Source of the DNA: Mycolicibacterium parafortuitum
Lineage (GTDB): Bacteria > Actinomycetota > Actinomycetes > Mycobacteriales > Mycobacteriaceae
Assembly (NCBI RefSeq): GCF_002086815.1
Contig: NZ_MVID01000028.1
Location: forward strand, 21,597-85,596
Reading direction: 5' to 3'
DNA length: 64,000 bases
Part shown: one piece after another, positions 8,457 to 26,000 of the stretch
Position numbering within the stretch: the first letter of the stretch is position 1
Layout: every line of letters starts with the position of its first letter
The notes under the pieces: generated by a model
Databases searched by the model: none
What the model was told of the DNA's origin: nothing
What the model saw: only the letters and a program-made list of their open reading frames with translations
Program-made: the position numbers and the translations under genes

Positions 8457-9419
8457 CTAACTCTGGGTGGTCAGCACGAACACCAGATACGACAGGTAGG
8501 CGCCGACCATGAAGGTGCCCTCGGCACGGCTCACCCGCCGCCCCGACAGGAAGATCGGGATGCACAGTGCCGCAACGGCGACCATGATCGGGATGTCGAC
8601 CCGGACCAGGCTGTCCGGCAGCGCGAGACCGTTCGCGGGCACCAGACAGGTGACGCCGAGGATCAGCACGATGTTGTAGATGCTGCTGCCGATCAGGTTC
8701 CCGATCGCGATGTCACGGTCTCCCCGGATGGTGGACACCACCGTCGTCACCAACTCCGGCGCCGACGTCCCGATCGCGACCACGGTCAGCCCGATCAACG
8801 CGTCGCCGACCCCGAACCCGCGCGCCAGTCCCACCGCGCCGTCGACGAGCCACTCGGCCCCGATGACCACCACCGCGATCCCACCGACGGTCATCACGAC
8901 GTGCAACCAGGTGCGCGACGGCTCGGGAGCGGAGAACTCATCGGCGAATTCCGCGGCGATCTGCCGTGATTCGCGTCGCGCCGTCCAGAGCACGCCGGCG
9001 GTATAGACGACCGCACACGCGACCAGGATCGCTCCGTCCGTCCGGGACAGCACGCCGTCGACAGACAACAACCACATCAGCAGCGCCGCCAGCGCCATGA
9101 AGGGCAGCTCGAACCGGATCGTCCGCATCTGCAGAGCGAGCGGCACGAGCACCGCGCTCAGCCCGAGGATCAGCAGGATGTTGACGATGTTGGTGCCGGC
9201 GATGTTTCCGACCGCCAGAGCGCCGCTGCCCTCGGCCGCCGACACGACGCCGATCGCCAGTTCGGGCATGCTCGTGCCGATCGACACGAAGGTCAGCCCG
9301 ATGACGATCGGGCTGACCCCCAACCGCGCCGCGAGCTGGGAACCACCGCGGACCATCACCTCGGCACCGACGACCAGCGCTGCCAGTCCTGCCAGGAACC
9401 ACAGCGCATTCGTCATCAT
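8457..9419 (-). CDS. Calcium/sodium antiporter (CaCA family, YrbG type)
   Basis: The 320-residue protein is almost entirely hydrophobic, with about ten membrane segments in two homologous halves. Each half carries the alpha-repeat signature of cation/Ca2+ exchangers: GLTFVSIGTSMPELAIGVVS in the first and GLTVVAIGTSAPELVTTVVS in the second, both followed by GN-I-G(T/S). It would exchange Ca2+ for Na+ or H+ across the cytoplasmic membrane. The start at 9419 is an ATG immediately downstream of the rpoC terminator, and an acidic cytosolic loop (FADEFSAPEPSRT) separates the halves. It may lead the run with PhyH and nfo. Confidence 0.92.
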   Translation of the reverse strand: MMTNALWFLAGLAALVVGAEVMVRGGSQLAARLGVSPIVIGLTFVSIGTSMPELAIGVVSAAEGSGALAVGNIAGTNIVNILLILGLSAVLVPLALQMRTIRFELPFMALAALLMWLLSVDGVLSRTDGAILVACAVVYTAGVLWTARRESRQIAAEFADEFSAPEPSRTWLHVVMTVGGIAVVVIGAEWLVDGAVGLARGFGVGDALIGLTVVAIGTSAPELVTTVVSTIRGDRDIAIGNLIGSSIYNIVLILGVTCLVPANGLALPDSLVRVDIPIMVAVAALCIPIFLSGRRVSRAEGTFMVGAYLSYLVFVLTTQS

Positions 9420-9439
9420 CGAGGTCAGACTACGAAAAA

Positions 9440-9465
9440 GCCCCCGGGACCGAAGTCCCAGGGGC
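9440..9465. terminator. rpoC terminator
   Basis: GCCCCCGGGAC (9440-9450) pairs with GTCCCAGGGGC (9455-9465), with one wobble, around CGAA. Read on the minus strand it is followed by CTTTTTCG. It begins 15 bases beyond the rpoC stop and is a textbook intrinsic terminator ending the rpoBC transcript. Confidence 0.85.
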
Positions 9466-9479
9466 AGTTTCGTTTCGAC

Positions 9480-13430
<3,951 letters not shown>

Positions 13431-13469
13431 GTAACTCCCTTTCCCCTTGCGGGTGTTGAAACTTAACTA

Positions 13470-16973
<3,504 letters not shown>

Positions 16974-17154
16974 CTCACGCGACTCTGCCGGAAGCCATTC
17001 GGGATCCGCTTCGTCGCTTATCTGCGTCGGTTCGGCTGGCTTTGGCCAGCCACCCGGACGCACGGCACACGACTAGATCGCTGAGCAGGACTCAGAGACG
17101 ATCAGGCGGTTGATGCGGATGAGGATGGGCAGGGCGCAGCCAGCGCAACGTCCA

Positions 17155-17183
17155 ACGATAGCGCAAGACGGCGCATTCCTCAA
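17155..17183 (-). promoter_or_regulatory. Predicted rpoB promoter
   Basis: On the minus strand TTGAGG (17178-17183) and TATCGT (17155-17160) are separated by exactly 17 bases, close to sigma-A consensus. The site lies in the 274-bp gap between the hydrolase stop and the rpoB GTG, leaving a leader of roughly 170 bases. Confidence 0.65.
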
Positions 17184-17247
17184 CCTTGGAGGCAGCCCTG
17201 TGTGCCAGGGAACCGTGGGCGCTGGCTGGCGTCCGCTTTCATCACTG

Positions 17248-18954
<1,707 letters not shown>

Positions 18955-19034
18955 AGACCCTTTCGCCGAAACCTGGCAAACGGTATCTCAGCAGCGGAGC
19001 ACCCGGGACCGATCGCCGGAATCGACCCTAAAGA

Positions 19035-19092
19035 CGACTGTGGGGCCTATGCACGCGAATCCGGTGAATCACGTACATAGGCCCCACAGTCG
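19035..19092. terminator. mkl terminator, long perfect hairpin
   Basis: CGACTGTGGGGCCTATG (19035-19051) pairs perfectly over 17 bp with 19076-19092. It begins 13 bases after the mkl stop and on the minus strand is followed by TCTTTAGG. The stem core CGACTGTGGGGCC is the same as in the rplL terminator. Confidence 0.8.
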
Positions 19093-19105
19093 AAGTCGAG
19101 CTAAC

Positions 19106-20152
19106 TCAGCGCTCCTCGCTGACCGGAATGCGGCCGGTCGGCGTCTCGTCGTCGTGGCGCACCGAGCGGTTGCTGGTCCCATCGAGGTCAGCGCGGATCG
19201 CTTCCTGCGCGGCCGGCGGCAGCGTGTGCATGATCTCGCGCACGCGGGCCTGACGGCGGGCGACGGCCTTGCGCTCGGGCATCCCGGGCGTGGCCGCGAC
19301 CTGCGGCGGCACACCCTCGATCTCCTCGGTGCCGCCGTCGTGGTGGCCGGCGTCGACCATGGCCTGTTCCTCGGCCATCGTCGACTCGTCCTTCTCCTCG
19401 GACATACCGATCGGGCCGATGCGGCGGCCGTTGAGGAACTGCTTGACGACCGGCTCGTCGGAGGTCAGCAGCACCTCACGGGGGCCGAACATGACCAGGT
19501 GCTTGCGGAACAGCATGCCCATGTTGTCGGGCACGGTGCGGGCGATGTTGATGTTGTGCGTGACGATCAGGATCGTGCAGTCGATCTGCGCGTTGATGTC
19601 GATCAGCAGCTGTGACAGGTAGGCGGTACGGACCGGGTCCAGACCGGAGTCGGGCTCGTCGCAGAGGATGATCTGCGGATCGAGCACCAGCGAGCGGGCC
19701 AGACCGGCGCGCTTGCGCATACCGCCGGAGATCTCGCCGGGGAACTTCGTCTCGTCTCCACCCAGACCGACCAGGTCGAGCTTCTCCATGACGATCTTGC
19801 GGATCTCGGATTCCTTCTTCTTCGTGTGCTCACGAAGCGGGAACGCCGTGTTGTCGTAGAGGTTCATCGAGCCGAACAGCGCGCCGTCCTGGAACATGAC
19901 GCCGAACAGCGTGCGGATCTCGTAGAGCTCCTTGGCCGAGCACTCGATGATGTTGGTGCCGTCGACGATGATCTTGCCGCGCTCGGGGCGCAGCAGACCG
20001 ATCAGCGACTTCAGGAACACGGACTTGCCGGTACCGGACGGCCCCAGCAGAACGCTCACCTCACCTGCAGGAAGATCGAAGGTGACGTCCTCCCAGATTC
20101 GCTGGGACCCGAAGGACTTGGTCAGTCCCTCAACTTGAATACCGATGCCCAC
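19106..20152 (-). CDS. mkl: Mce transport system ATPase (MceG/Mkl)
   Basis: The 348-residue ABC ATPase powers Mce lipid and sterol importers from the cytosolic side. Walker A is GPSGTGKS (about residue 37), the Q-loop is VMFQDGALF, the signature is EISGGMRKRAGLARSL, Walker B is IILCDEPDSGLDP, and the switch His is in VTHN. The FQDGALF and GGMRKR forms are typical of MlaF/MceG proteins. The last 100 residues form the acidic and basic tail found in mycobacterial Mkl (Rv0655). GTG start at 20152 with AAGGAA upstream. It stands alone between two related terminators, so it is likely monocistronic. Confidence 0.93.
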   Translation of the reverse strand: MGIGIQVEGLTKSFGSQRIWEDVTFDLPAGEVSVLLGPSGTGKSVFLKSLIGLLRPERGKIIVDGTNIIECSAKELYEIRTLFGVMFQDGALFGSMNLYDNTAFPLREHTKKKESEIRKIVMEKLDLVGLGGDETKFPGEISGGMRKRAGLARSLVLDPQIILCDEPDSGLDPVRTAYLSQLLIDINAQIDCTILIVTHNINIARTVPDNMGMLFRKHLVMFGPREVLLTSDEPVVKQFLNGRRIGPIGMSEEKDESTMAEEQAMVDAGHHDGGTEEIEGVPPQVAATPGMPERKAVARRQARVREIMHTLPPAAQEAIRADLDGTSNRSVRHDDETPTGRIPVSEER

Positions 20153-20262
20153 GCGATTCCTTCCGCTGGTGCCGAACAGTCATCACCACACGCATCCCGC
20201 CTGTGGCTTGAGTCACTGTAACCTACTCCCCTTCGGCCCCACACTCGGTCCGCCGGAAACGA

Positions 20263-20299
20263 CTGTGGGGCCGGTCTGTTTGCCAGACCAGCCCCACAG
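20263..20299. terminator. rplJL terminator, with an alternative pairing partner
   Basis: CTGTGGGGC and GGTCTG (20263-20278, one mismatch inside) pair with 20284-20299 around a 5-base loop. A third copy of the arm, CGGCCCCACACTCG at 20234-20247, could instead pair with 20260-20273 at 13 of 14 positions, giving a competing hairpin. It is 35 bases beyond the rplL stop. Confidence 0.75.
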
Positions 20300-20333
20300 C
20301 TGACGTGCCGGTTGGTACCGGCGTCGATACGTC

Positions 20334-20726
20334 TTACTTGACGGTCACCGAAGCGCCGGCGGCCTCGAGCTTGGCCTTGGCGTCCTCGGCGGCTTCCTTG
20401 TTGACCTTCTCCAGCAGCGGCTTGGGGGCGCTGTCGACGAGGTCCTTGGCTTCCTTGAGACCCAGGCCGGCGACGATCTCGCGGACGACCTTGATGACGC
20501 CGATCTTCTTGTCGCCGGCGCCTTCGAGGATGACGTCGAACTCCGACTGCTCCTCGGCGGCCTCGGCAGCGCCACCACCGGCGGCGGGGCCGGCAGCGGC
20601 CACGGCGACCGGAGCGGCCGCGGTGACGTCGAAGGTCTCCTCGAACTGCTTCACGAACTCAGAGAGCTCGAGCAGGGTCATTTCCTTGAACGCGTCGAGC
20701 AGTTCGTCGGTGGACAACTTGGCCAT
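20334..20726 (-). CDS. rplL: 50S ribosomal protein L7/L12
   Basis: The 130-residue stalk protein recruits translation factors to the ribosome. It has the N-terminal dimerisation helix region (residues 1-35), an Ala/Gly/Pro hinge (AAAPVAVAAAGPAAGGGAA) and the conserved C-terminal domain with KIGVIKVVREI and GLGLKEAKDLVD. It follows rplJ by 36 bases in the usual L10-L12 operon, where the L10(L12)4 complex normally represses translation from the leader. ATG start at 20726. Confidence 0.98.
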   Translation of the reverse strand: MAKLSTDELLDAFKEMTLLELSEFVKQFEETFDVTAAAPVAVAAAGPAAGGGAAEAAEEQSEFDVILEGAGDKKIGVIKVVREIVAGLGLKEAKDLVDSAPKPLLEKVNKEAAEDAKAKLEAAGASVTVK

Positions 20727-20762
20727 GGTGATTCCTTATCTGTTTTCGGGTTGGTGGTCTGG

Positions 20763-21296
20763 TTACGCGGCGTCGGAGTTTTCCGAAGCCTTCTTTTCCT
20801 GCAGAGCTGCGGCCAGGCGGGCAACCTGGGACGCGGGCGCAACGAACAGCGCCGCGGCCTGGGACTGCTTTGCCTTGAGTGCGCCGGCCAACTTGGACAG
20901 CAGCACCTCGCGCGATTCGAGATCGGCGATCTTGTCGACCTCGGACACGGACAGCGCCTTGCCGTCCATGTAGCCGCCCTTGACGACGAGCGCCTTGTTC
21001 TCCTTGGCGAACTTCTTCAGCGCCTTGGCGGCGTCGACCGGCTCACCCTCGATGAACGCGATGGCGGTCGGGCCGGTGAAGAGCTCGTCGAGCCCCTCGA
21101 TGCCCGCTTCCGCCGCGGCACGCTTCACCAGGGTGTTCTTGGCGACGGTGTAGGTCGTGGACGAACCCAGCGACCTGCGCAGCTCGGCAAGATGGGACAC
21201 CGTCAGGCCGCGGTACTCGGTGACGACGGTGGCCGTCGCCTCCTTGAACTTCTCGGCGATGTCGGCGACCGCGGTGGCCTTGTCAGCCTTGGCCAT
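20763..21296 (-). CDS. rplJ: 50S ribosomal protein L10
   Basis: The 177-residue protein anchors L7/L12 dimers to 23S rRNA. The start is ATG 21296 (MAKADKATAVADIAEKFKEA), with GAGGAGG 6-7 bases upstream; the frame is open to 21416 but that part covers the regulatory leader. Recognisable elements are VTEYRGLTVSHLAELRRSL, VAKNTLVKRAAAE and the C-terminal helix LARLAAALQEKKA-type tail that binds L12. It lies upstream of rplL and behind a 5' leader with two hairpins. Confidence 0.97.
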   Translation of the reverse strand: MAKADKATAVADIAEKFKEATATVVTEYRGLTVSHLAELRRSLGSSTTYTVAKNTLVKRAAAEAGIEGLDELFTGPTAIAFIEGEPVDAAKALKKFAKENKALVVKGGYMDGKALSVSEVDKIADLESREVLLSKLAGALKAKQSQAAALFVAPASQVARLAAALQEKKASENSDAA

Positions 21297-21425
21297 GCTT
21301 GCCTCCTCGTGATGGTTGGATGCCCACCAACCGACGCTCGCGAGGGGCCGGAAAACACGAACGCCCCGACACAGAAAGGTCGGGGCGCACTTCTCTCTAA
21401 GTACTGAGCACATCATCTGTGCTGG
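21297..21425 (-). promoter_or_regulatory. L10 operon leader with two hairpins (candidate autoregulatory or attenuator element)
   Basis: Between a candidate promoter and rplJ lie a hairpin CGCCCCGAC/GTCGGGGCG (21362-21370 with 21379-21387, 8-base loop) followed on the minus strand by GTGTTTTCC, and a smaller GGTTGG/CCAACC hairpin (21314-21332) next to the ribosome site. L10 leaders are known autoregulatory RNAs; this assignment is from position and structure only. Confidence 0.5.
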
Positions 21426-21565
21426 CCTCGTCCTCCTGCGTGGGCCGCCGGGATCTGATGAGCCGCTTGCGCGAAGAACAACAGATGTATCCGGACCTTC
21501 AACCGATACGAGTGCTCATCGCGCGAGCGCTCATCGGTGACCGACGGTCTTCGGTGAACCGAGCA

Positions 21566-21595
21566 AGAATAGCCTGCCGCACCCCGGTCAGCCAA
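21566..21595 (-). promoter_or_regulatory. Candidate rplJ promoter
   Basis: On the minus strand TTGGCT (21590-21595) and TATTCT (21566-21571) are 18 bases apart, overlapping the stop region of the ROK kinase gene. It would give a leader of about 260 bases before rplJ. Confidence 0.45.
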
Positions 21596-22496
21596 AACGC
21601 GGCATCACCAAGGCCGCGGCACCGACCAACCCGGCGTCCCCGCCGAGCTCGGCGGGGACCACCTGGAGCCCGGCCAGGAAGTCGAGGCCGGCGTACGTCG
21701 CCAGCGCCGCGCGCAGCGGATCGAACAGCAGCGCCCCGGCTTTGGCGACGCCGCCCCCGATCACGACGAGGTCGAGGTCGCAGACCGCCGCGACCGACGC
21801 GATCATCCGCGCGATCGCATCGGCCCCGTGGCCGAACGCCCGCAGCGCGACCTCGTCGCCGCGGCCGGCGGCGTCGGCGAGTTCCCGGGCGTCGGCGCCG
21901 CGCCAGCCGTGCGCCCGCGCCCACGCGGCGATGTGCGGTCCCGAGGCGACGGTCTCCACGCAGCCGCGGCCACCGCAGGTGCACGGGGCACCGCCGGGTT
22001 CGACGACGACGTGGCCGACGTGGCCGGCGTTGCCGGTCCTGCCGTGAAACGGTTCGCCGTCGAGGATCAGCCCGCCCCCGATCCCGGTCGACACGACGAT
22101 CCCGAGCAGGAACGGCGCCCCTCGGCCCGCGCCGCGCCACCACTCCCCCAGCGCCATGCACAGGCCGTCGCCGCCGAGGCGCACCGGCAGCCCGGTGGCG
22201 GCCGCGACCCGTTCGACGATCGGGAAGCGCTGCCACGCGGTGATGTTGATCGGGCTCACGGTGCCCCCGGGTACGTCGACCGGCCCGGCCGACCCGATCC
22301 CGACGGCGGTGACCTGCGCGTCGGCCGTCGACAACGTGTCCGACAGCAGTGCCGCGACGGCGTCCCACACCGCGTCTGCGTCGCCGGTCGGGGTCGGGGT
22401 CTGCGCGCGGTGGACCAGGGTGCCGTCGGCGTCGACGAGTCCCGCGGCGAGCTTGGTGCCGCCGATGTCGAGGGCCAGGGTCACATCACTCATCAT
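21588..22496 (-). CDS. ROK-family sugar kinase
   Basis: The 302-residue protein has the ATP-binding phosphate 1 motif LALDIGGTKLAAGLVD at the N-terminus, the catalytic region GDGLCMALGEWWRG, the ROK signature GIVVSTGIGGGLILDG and the zinc site CTCGGRGCVE. ROK kinases phosphorylate hexoses such as glucose, mannose or N-acetyl sugars. In M. tuberculosis the kinase Rv0650 has the same place next to rplJ. Downstream of a GH38 alpha-mannosidase, a free sugar released by that enzyme (possibly mannose) is a plausible substrate, but that is inference. ATG 22496 is chosen because GAGG lies 5 bases before it. Confidence 0.88.
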   Translation of the reverse strand: MMSDVTLALDIGGTKLAAGLVDADGTLVHRAQTPTPTGDADAVWDAVAALLSDTLSTADAQVTAVGIGSAGPVDVPGGTVSPINITAWQRFPIVERVAAATGLPVRLGGDGLCMALGEWWRGAGRGAPFLLGIVVSTGIGGGLILDGEPFHGRTGNAGHVGHVVVEPGGAPCTCGGRGCVETVASGPHIAAWARAHGWRGADARELADAAGRGDEVALRAFGHGADAIARMIASVAAVCDLDLVVIGGGVAKAGALLFDPLRAALATYAGLDFLAGLQVVPAELGGDAGLVGAAALVMPRFG

Positions 22497-22503
22497 CAGT
22501 GCC

Positions 22504-22546
22504 TCAGTGCCGGTGCACATTGCACGTTCAGTGCCGGTGCACATTG
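22504..22546. repeat. 24-bp tandem duplication of a gene end
   Basis: TCAGTGCCGGTGCACATTG occurs at 22504-22522 and again at 22528-22546. The right copy is the last five codons and stop of the upstream minus-strand gene; the left copy repeats them in the gap before the ROK kinase and supplies its GAGG ribosome site. Confidence 0.8.
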
Positions 22547-23067
22547 TCGGGCTGCCTCGGATCCCCGGGATGCTCGTATCCCGGGGCGAGCGTGACGAGT
22601 TCGGCGCACCGCGCGTCCAGCCACCGCCGGTACTCCCGGCGGCGGGCCGCGGCCAGCAGGTGCGCGGCGACGTCGGCAGGCCGCGCGAACCAGTTCGGGT
22701 TGCGGCGCCGATAGTCGGCGACGGTGTCGTCGGAGATCTCGACGTGGGCGGTGACCTCTGCATAGACCGCCCGGCCGTGCGCGGTGGCCAGGGTCGCCGC
22801 GGCGACGCTGCCGAGTTCCAGCCGTGCGACGGTGTCGGGCAGCACCTCGACCTCGGCGGGCACGGCTGCACCGCTGCCCGGGGTCGCGGCCACCACGCGT
22901 TCGGCGACCAGCACCTGGGTCAGCCACCGGCGCAGCTGCCTGCCCTCGCTGGTGCCCGGCCGGGGCAGCGCGTCCCTGCGGTCGCCCGCCCGGACGGCCC
23001 GTTCCCGCGCGTCGACCTCGGCGACGGACACCACGTCCGCGCCGACCGTCGCCGCCCACCCGCTCAT
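22528..23067 (-). CDS. Conserved protein between alpha-mannosidase and sugar kinase (Rv0649-like position)
   Basis: A 179-residue protein starting MSGWAATVGADVVSVAEVDA at ATG 23067, whose ATGA overlaps the mannosidase stop by 4 bases. The pattern of a short N-terminal strand, helices with LRRWLTQVLVAERVV, then DDTVADYRRRNPNWF and a basic helix RREYRRWLDARC recalls the SurA-like or parvulin-linked helical domain. No catalytic residues of a known enzyme are evident. By position it matches M. tuberculosis Rv0649, which has been annotated fabD2; I see no GHSxG acyltransferase motif here, so that name is not supported. Function unknown, probably tied to the sugar genes by the operon. Confidence 0.7.
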   Translation of the reverse strand: MSGWAATVGADVVSVAEVDARERAVRAGDRRDALPRPGTSEGRQLRRWLTQVLVAERVVAATPGSGAAVPAEVEVLPDTVARLELGSVAAATLATAHGRAVYAEVTAHVEISDDTVADYRRRNPNWFARPADVAAHLLAAARRREYRRWLDARCAELVTLAPGYEHPGDPRQPDNVHRH

Positions 23068-26000
23068 CGCACCGTCACCCGCACCGACGGGGAGTACAGC
23101 AGCTCCCCCGCGCCCGCGACGCGGACCAGCGCCCACCACCGGCCGGGTCCGGTGCCCACCGGCGGGGCCACCTCGAAGGTCAGCTCGACGCTGTCGCGGG
23201 CCGGCGCGATTCCGCCGATGACGTTGGGGCGCAACCATTCCCAAGTTCCCCATGGTGAGATCACGTGCGCCTCGATCGTCAGGTCGGTGTGGCTGCCGTT
23301 GCCGATCGCGACCCGCAGCGACGCGCTGTCGCCCGCGGCGACCTCGATGTCGTGCGGCTCGGTGACCCACCGCAGCAGTGCGTCGTCGTGGGCACCGACC
23401 GAGATCACCGCGACGTCCTCGACCGTCTGGTGCCACGCCGCCGGGATCGCCGCGCCCGTCACGGCGAGCTCGGCGAGCACGGGGTACAGGCCGGGGGCCG
23501 TCTGCGCGGGAATGCGCACCTCGACCGTCGAGTCCAGGTGCTCGCCGGGCGGCAGCACGAACGGCAGCTCGTCGGTGTCCGGCGCCCATCCCGGCGGCAC
23601 GATCAGCCGGACCCTGCCGTGCAGGGTGGTGTCGGTGGCATCGCTGGCGGCGGTGAGCCTCAGCGCGACGACGTCTCCGCCCGCGGCCTCGGCCCGGTGC
23701 GGATGCAGGTGGGCCACCGCGGGCAGCCCGCCCAGTGGCGCGGGGCCCCGGTTGTGCAGCCAGTAGCGGGCGTAGAGCGGCTGTACGGCCTCGGCGTCGG
23801 GCGCCAGCGGCGTCCGGTCGGCGTCCAGGATTCGCGGGAAGTTCAATTCTGTTCGCAGCGTGGCGATCTCGTATCCCTGCAGCCGGGTGCTGCGACTGTC
23901 GGCGGGCAGCGGTTCCTCGATCAGGTTCAGGTGCTGCGGCGCCGCGAGGTGCCGCAGCCCGGACTGCACCGACACGTCGGTGCCGCGGCCCAGGGTCTCG
24001 ACGAGGCGCAGCGCCACACCGTCGGCCGGATCGGCCCGCCGTGCACTGCCTTGCGGCGTGGGGTTACCCAGCGATTTCAGCGCCGCCACCCGCACCGCCC
24101 GTTCGGGCTGTACCTCCAGCAGCGAACCCCACGGCGGCAGGCCACCCCGACCGGGAGCGTGCCCGGCCGTCGACGGCAGCAGGGGCTGGTTGAATTCCGC
24201 GCCGCGCGCGGGCATCTGGAGGTCCCGCCAGTCCCCGGCGCCGGATACCACCGCGTAGTCGAAGGTGTGGGTCCAGTGCTGCAGCTGGAAGTTCGAGCCG
24301 TCCGGTGCGGTGCGCCGCGGCGGGTCGATCCAGGTACCGGACGGCCACCCCGTGCACGAGCGCATCAGCGACGCGTTCAGCGTGCCGTCGGCCTCGACCG
24401 CGAAACCCGGGATGCCGCGGGTGATCAGCGCGACGGTGTGTGCGTCGAACGGTTCGGAGGTTTCCTGGCCGACATCCTGGTCGATGTAGACCTCGGCGTC
24501 GGCGAGCCCGGCGATCAACCCGGCGATCGGCTCCTCGCCGCTTCCGTCCGCGCCGACCAGCAGCACCGGCAGCGCCGCCGGGTCGCGCAGGTCGGCACCG
24601 GGCACCCAGACCTCACGCAGCGGCCGCGAGGCCGGGATCCAGGTCAGCGGGCGTGCCGGCGCCCCGGCGAGAACTGTTGCGGTGAAGGCGTTGTCAGCGA
24701 CACTGCCGATACTGATCCGAAGGTCGGGCAGGTTCGAGTCGACGGCCAGGTCGCCGTAGCGCGGTGCGCCGGCGGCGCTGCACGTCGCGGTGACCCCGGC
24801 GCGGGCCAGCGCGGCGACGAGCTCACGTACCGCAGGCTCGGCCCCGGTGGGCGAGATGACCTCGGCGACCGAGACCGCGCGCGCGGCGCCGCCGCGGAAG
24901 CGCACCCGCAGCGCGCTCGACAGCCCGAACCAGCCGTAGGCGGGGTTGTCGAGGGTGTACGGGTGCACCGCGCTGTCGACGGAGTCCGGGCCCGGGCCCG
25001 GTTCGGTCAGCAGTGCGAAGCCCCGTCCGATCACGGCGTCACCGACCTCGCTGACCGGCATCGCCCCGGCGACCGGGCAGGGCCAGCGCAGCCGCACCAG
25101 TCGGTCGGCGCCGGTGAACTCGTCGACGACGGTTCGGCAGTCGAGCCGGTCGACGCCGTCCCAGAGAGTGAGCGTCTGGGTGTAGCGCAGCACGCCGGGG
25201 ATCTCACCGGTGACGACCAGCCGTTCACCGACTGCGCTGCGGTATCGGTTCACCGCGGTAGCCGGGTGCTGTGACGACGTGACCACCGGCCCCTTCGGGA
25301 GCAGGTGCCAGGGACCTTCGCCGGCGGTGGGATGCGCGGGGTACTCGTCGAACACGGCGAGTTCATTGCCGACCCGGCCGGCGGCGATCAGCTCGCGGCC
25401 GCCGGCGAGCAGGGACGCGACCCCGCCGCCGCGGTCGGGGTCCACCGCGGCGCGCAGATGCGAGTTCGCGATCTCAGTGCCCGGTACCGCTTCCCACCGC
25501 GAGGCCGGCTCGCCGGGCACCAGGCGGTAGGACTGCCAGCCCAGCGACGGGACGTCGCGGGCCGCCCAGGTGAGGCAGTGCCCGCCGTGTTCGGTCAGCG
25601 CGGGCACGGCGGCGCCGTGGCAGTCGACGACCTGCCCGGCGAACGGCTCGTCGAGCCGCACGGTGACGATGTCGCAACGGTTGTGCGCCAACGGGTTCCA
25701 CACCACCACCGACGCGTCGACGCTGCCGGACAACAGGGCCAGCGCGGTGTCGCGGGCAGTGACGCCCAGCTGCCAGGCGTCGCGCCAGCCGGTGAGCAGG
25801 TCGAGGTACACCTGGTCGGATTCCGATCCGGTGATGGCGTCGTGGTGGGCGCCGTAGGCCAGTTGCACCCAGGCCTTGGCCAGCGCGGCCTCCGGGTAGG
25901 TGGCGCCGGTCAGCACCGCGGCGAACACCGCGAACGTCTCGGCTTCCAGCGTCGCGTTCTCCGCGCCGCGGTTGGCCTGCTTGGTGTCGATGTAGGAGAC

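Noticed and set aside
22528..23067. Naming the Rv0649-like gene fabD2 (malonyl transferase)
   Set aside because: No GxSxG acyltransferase elbow or other malonyl transferase motif is visible, and the length is too short.
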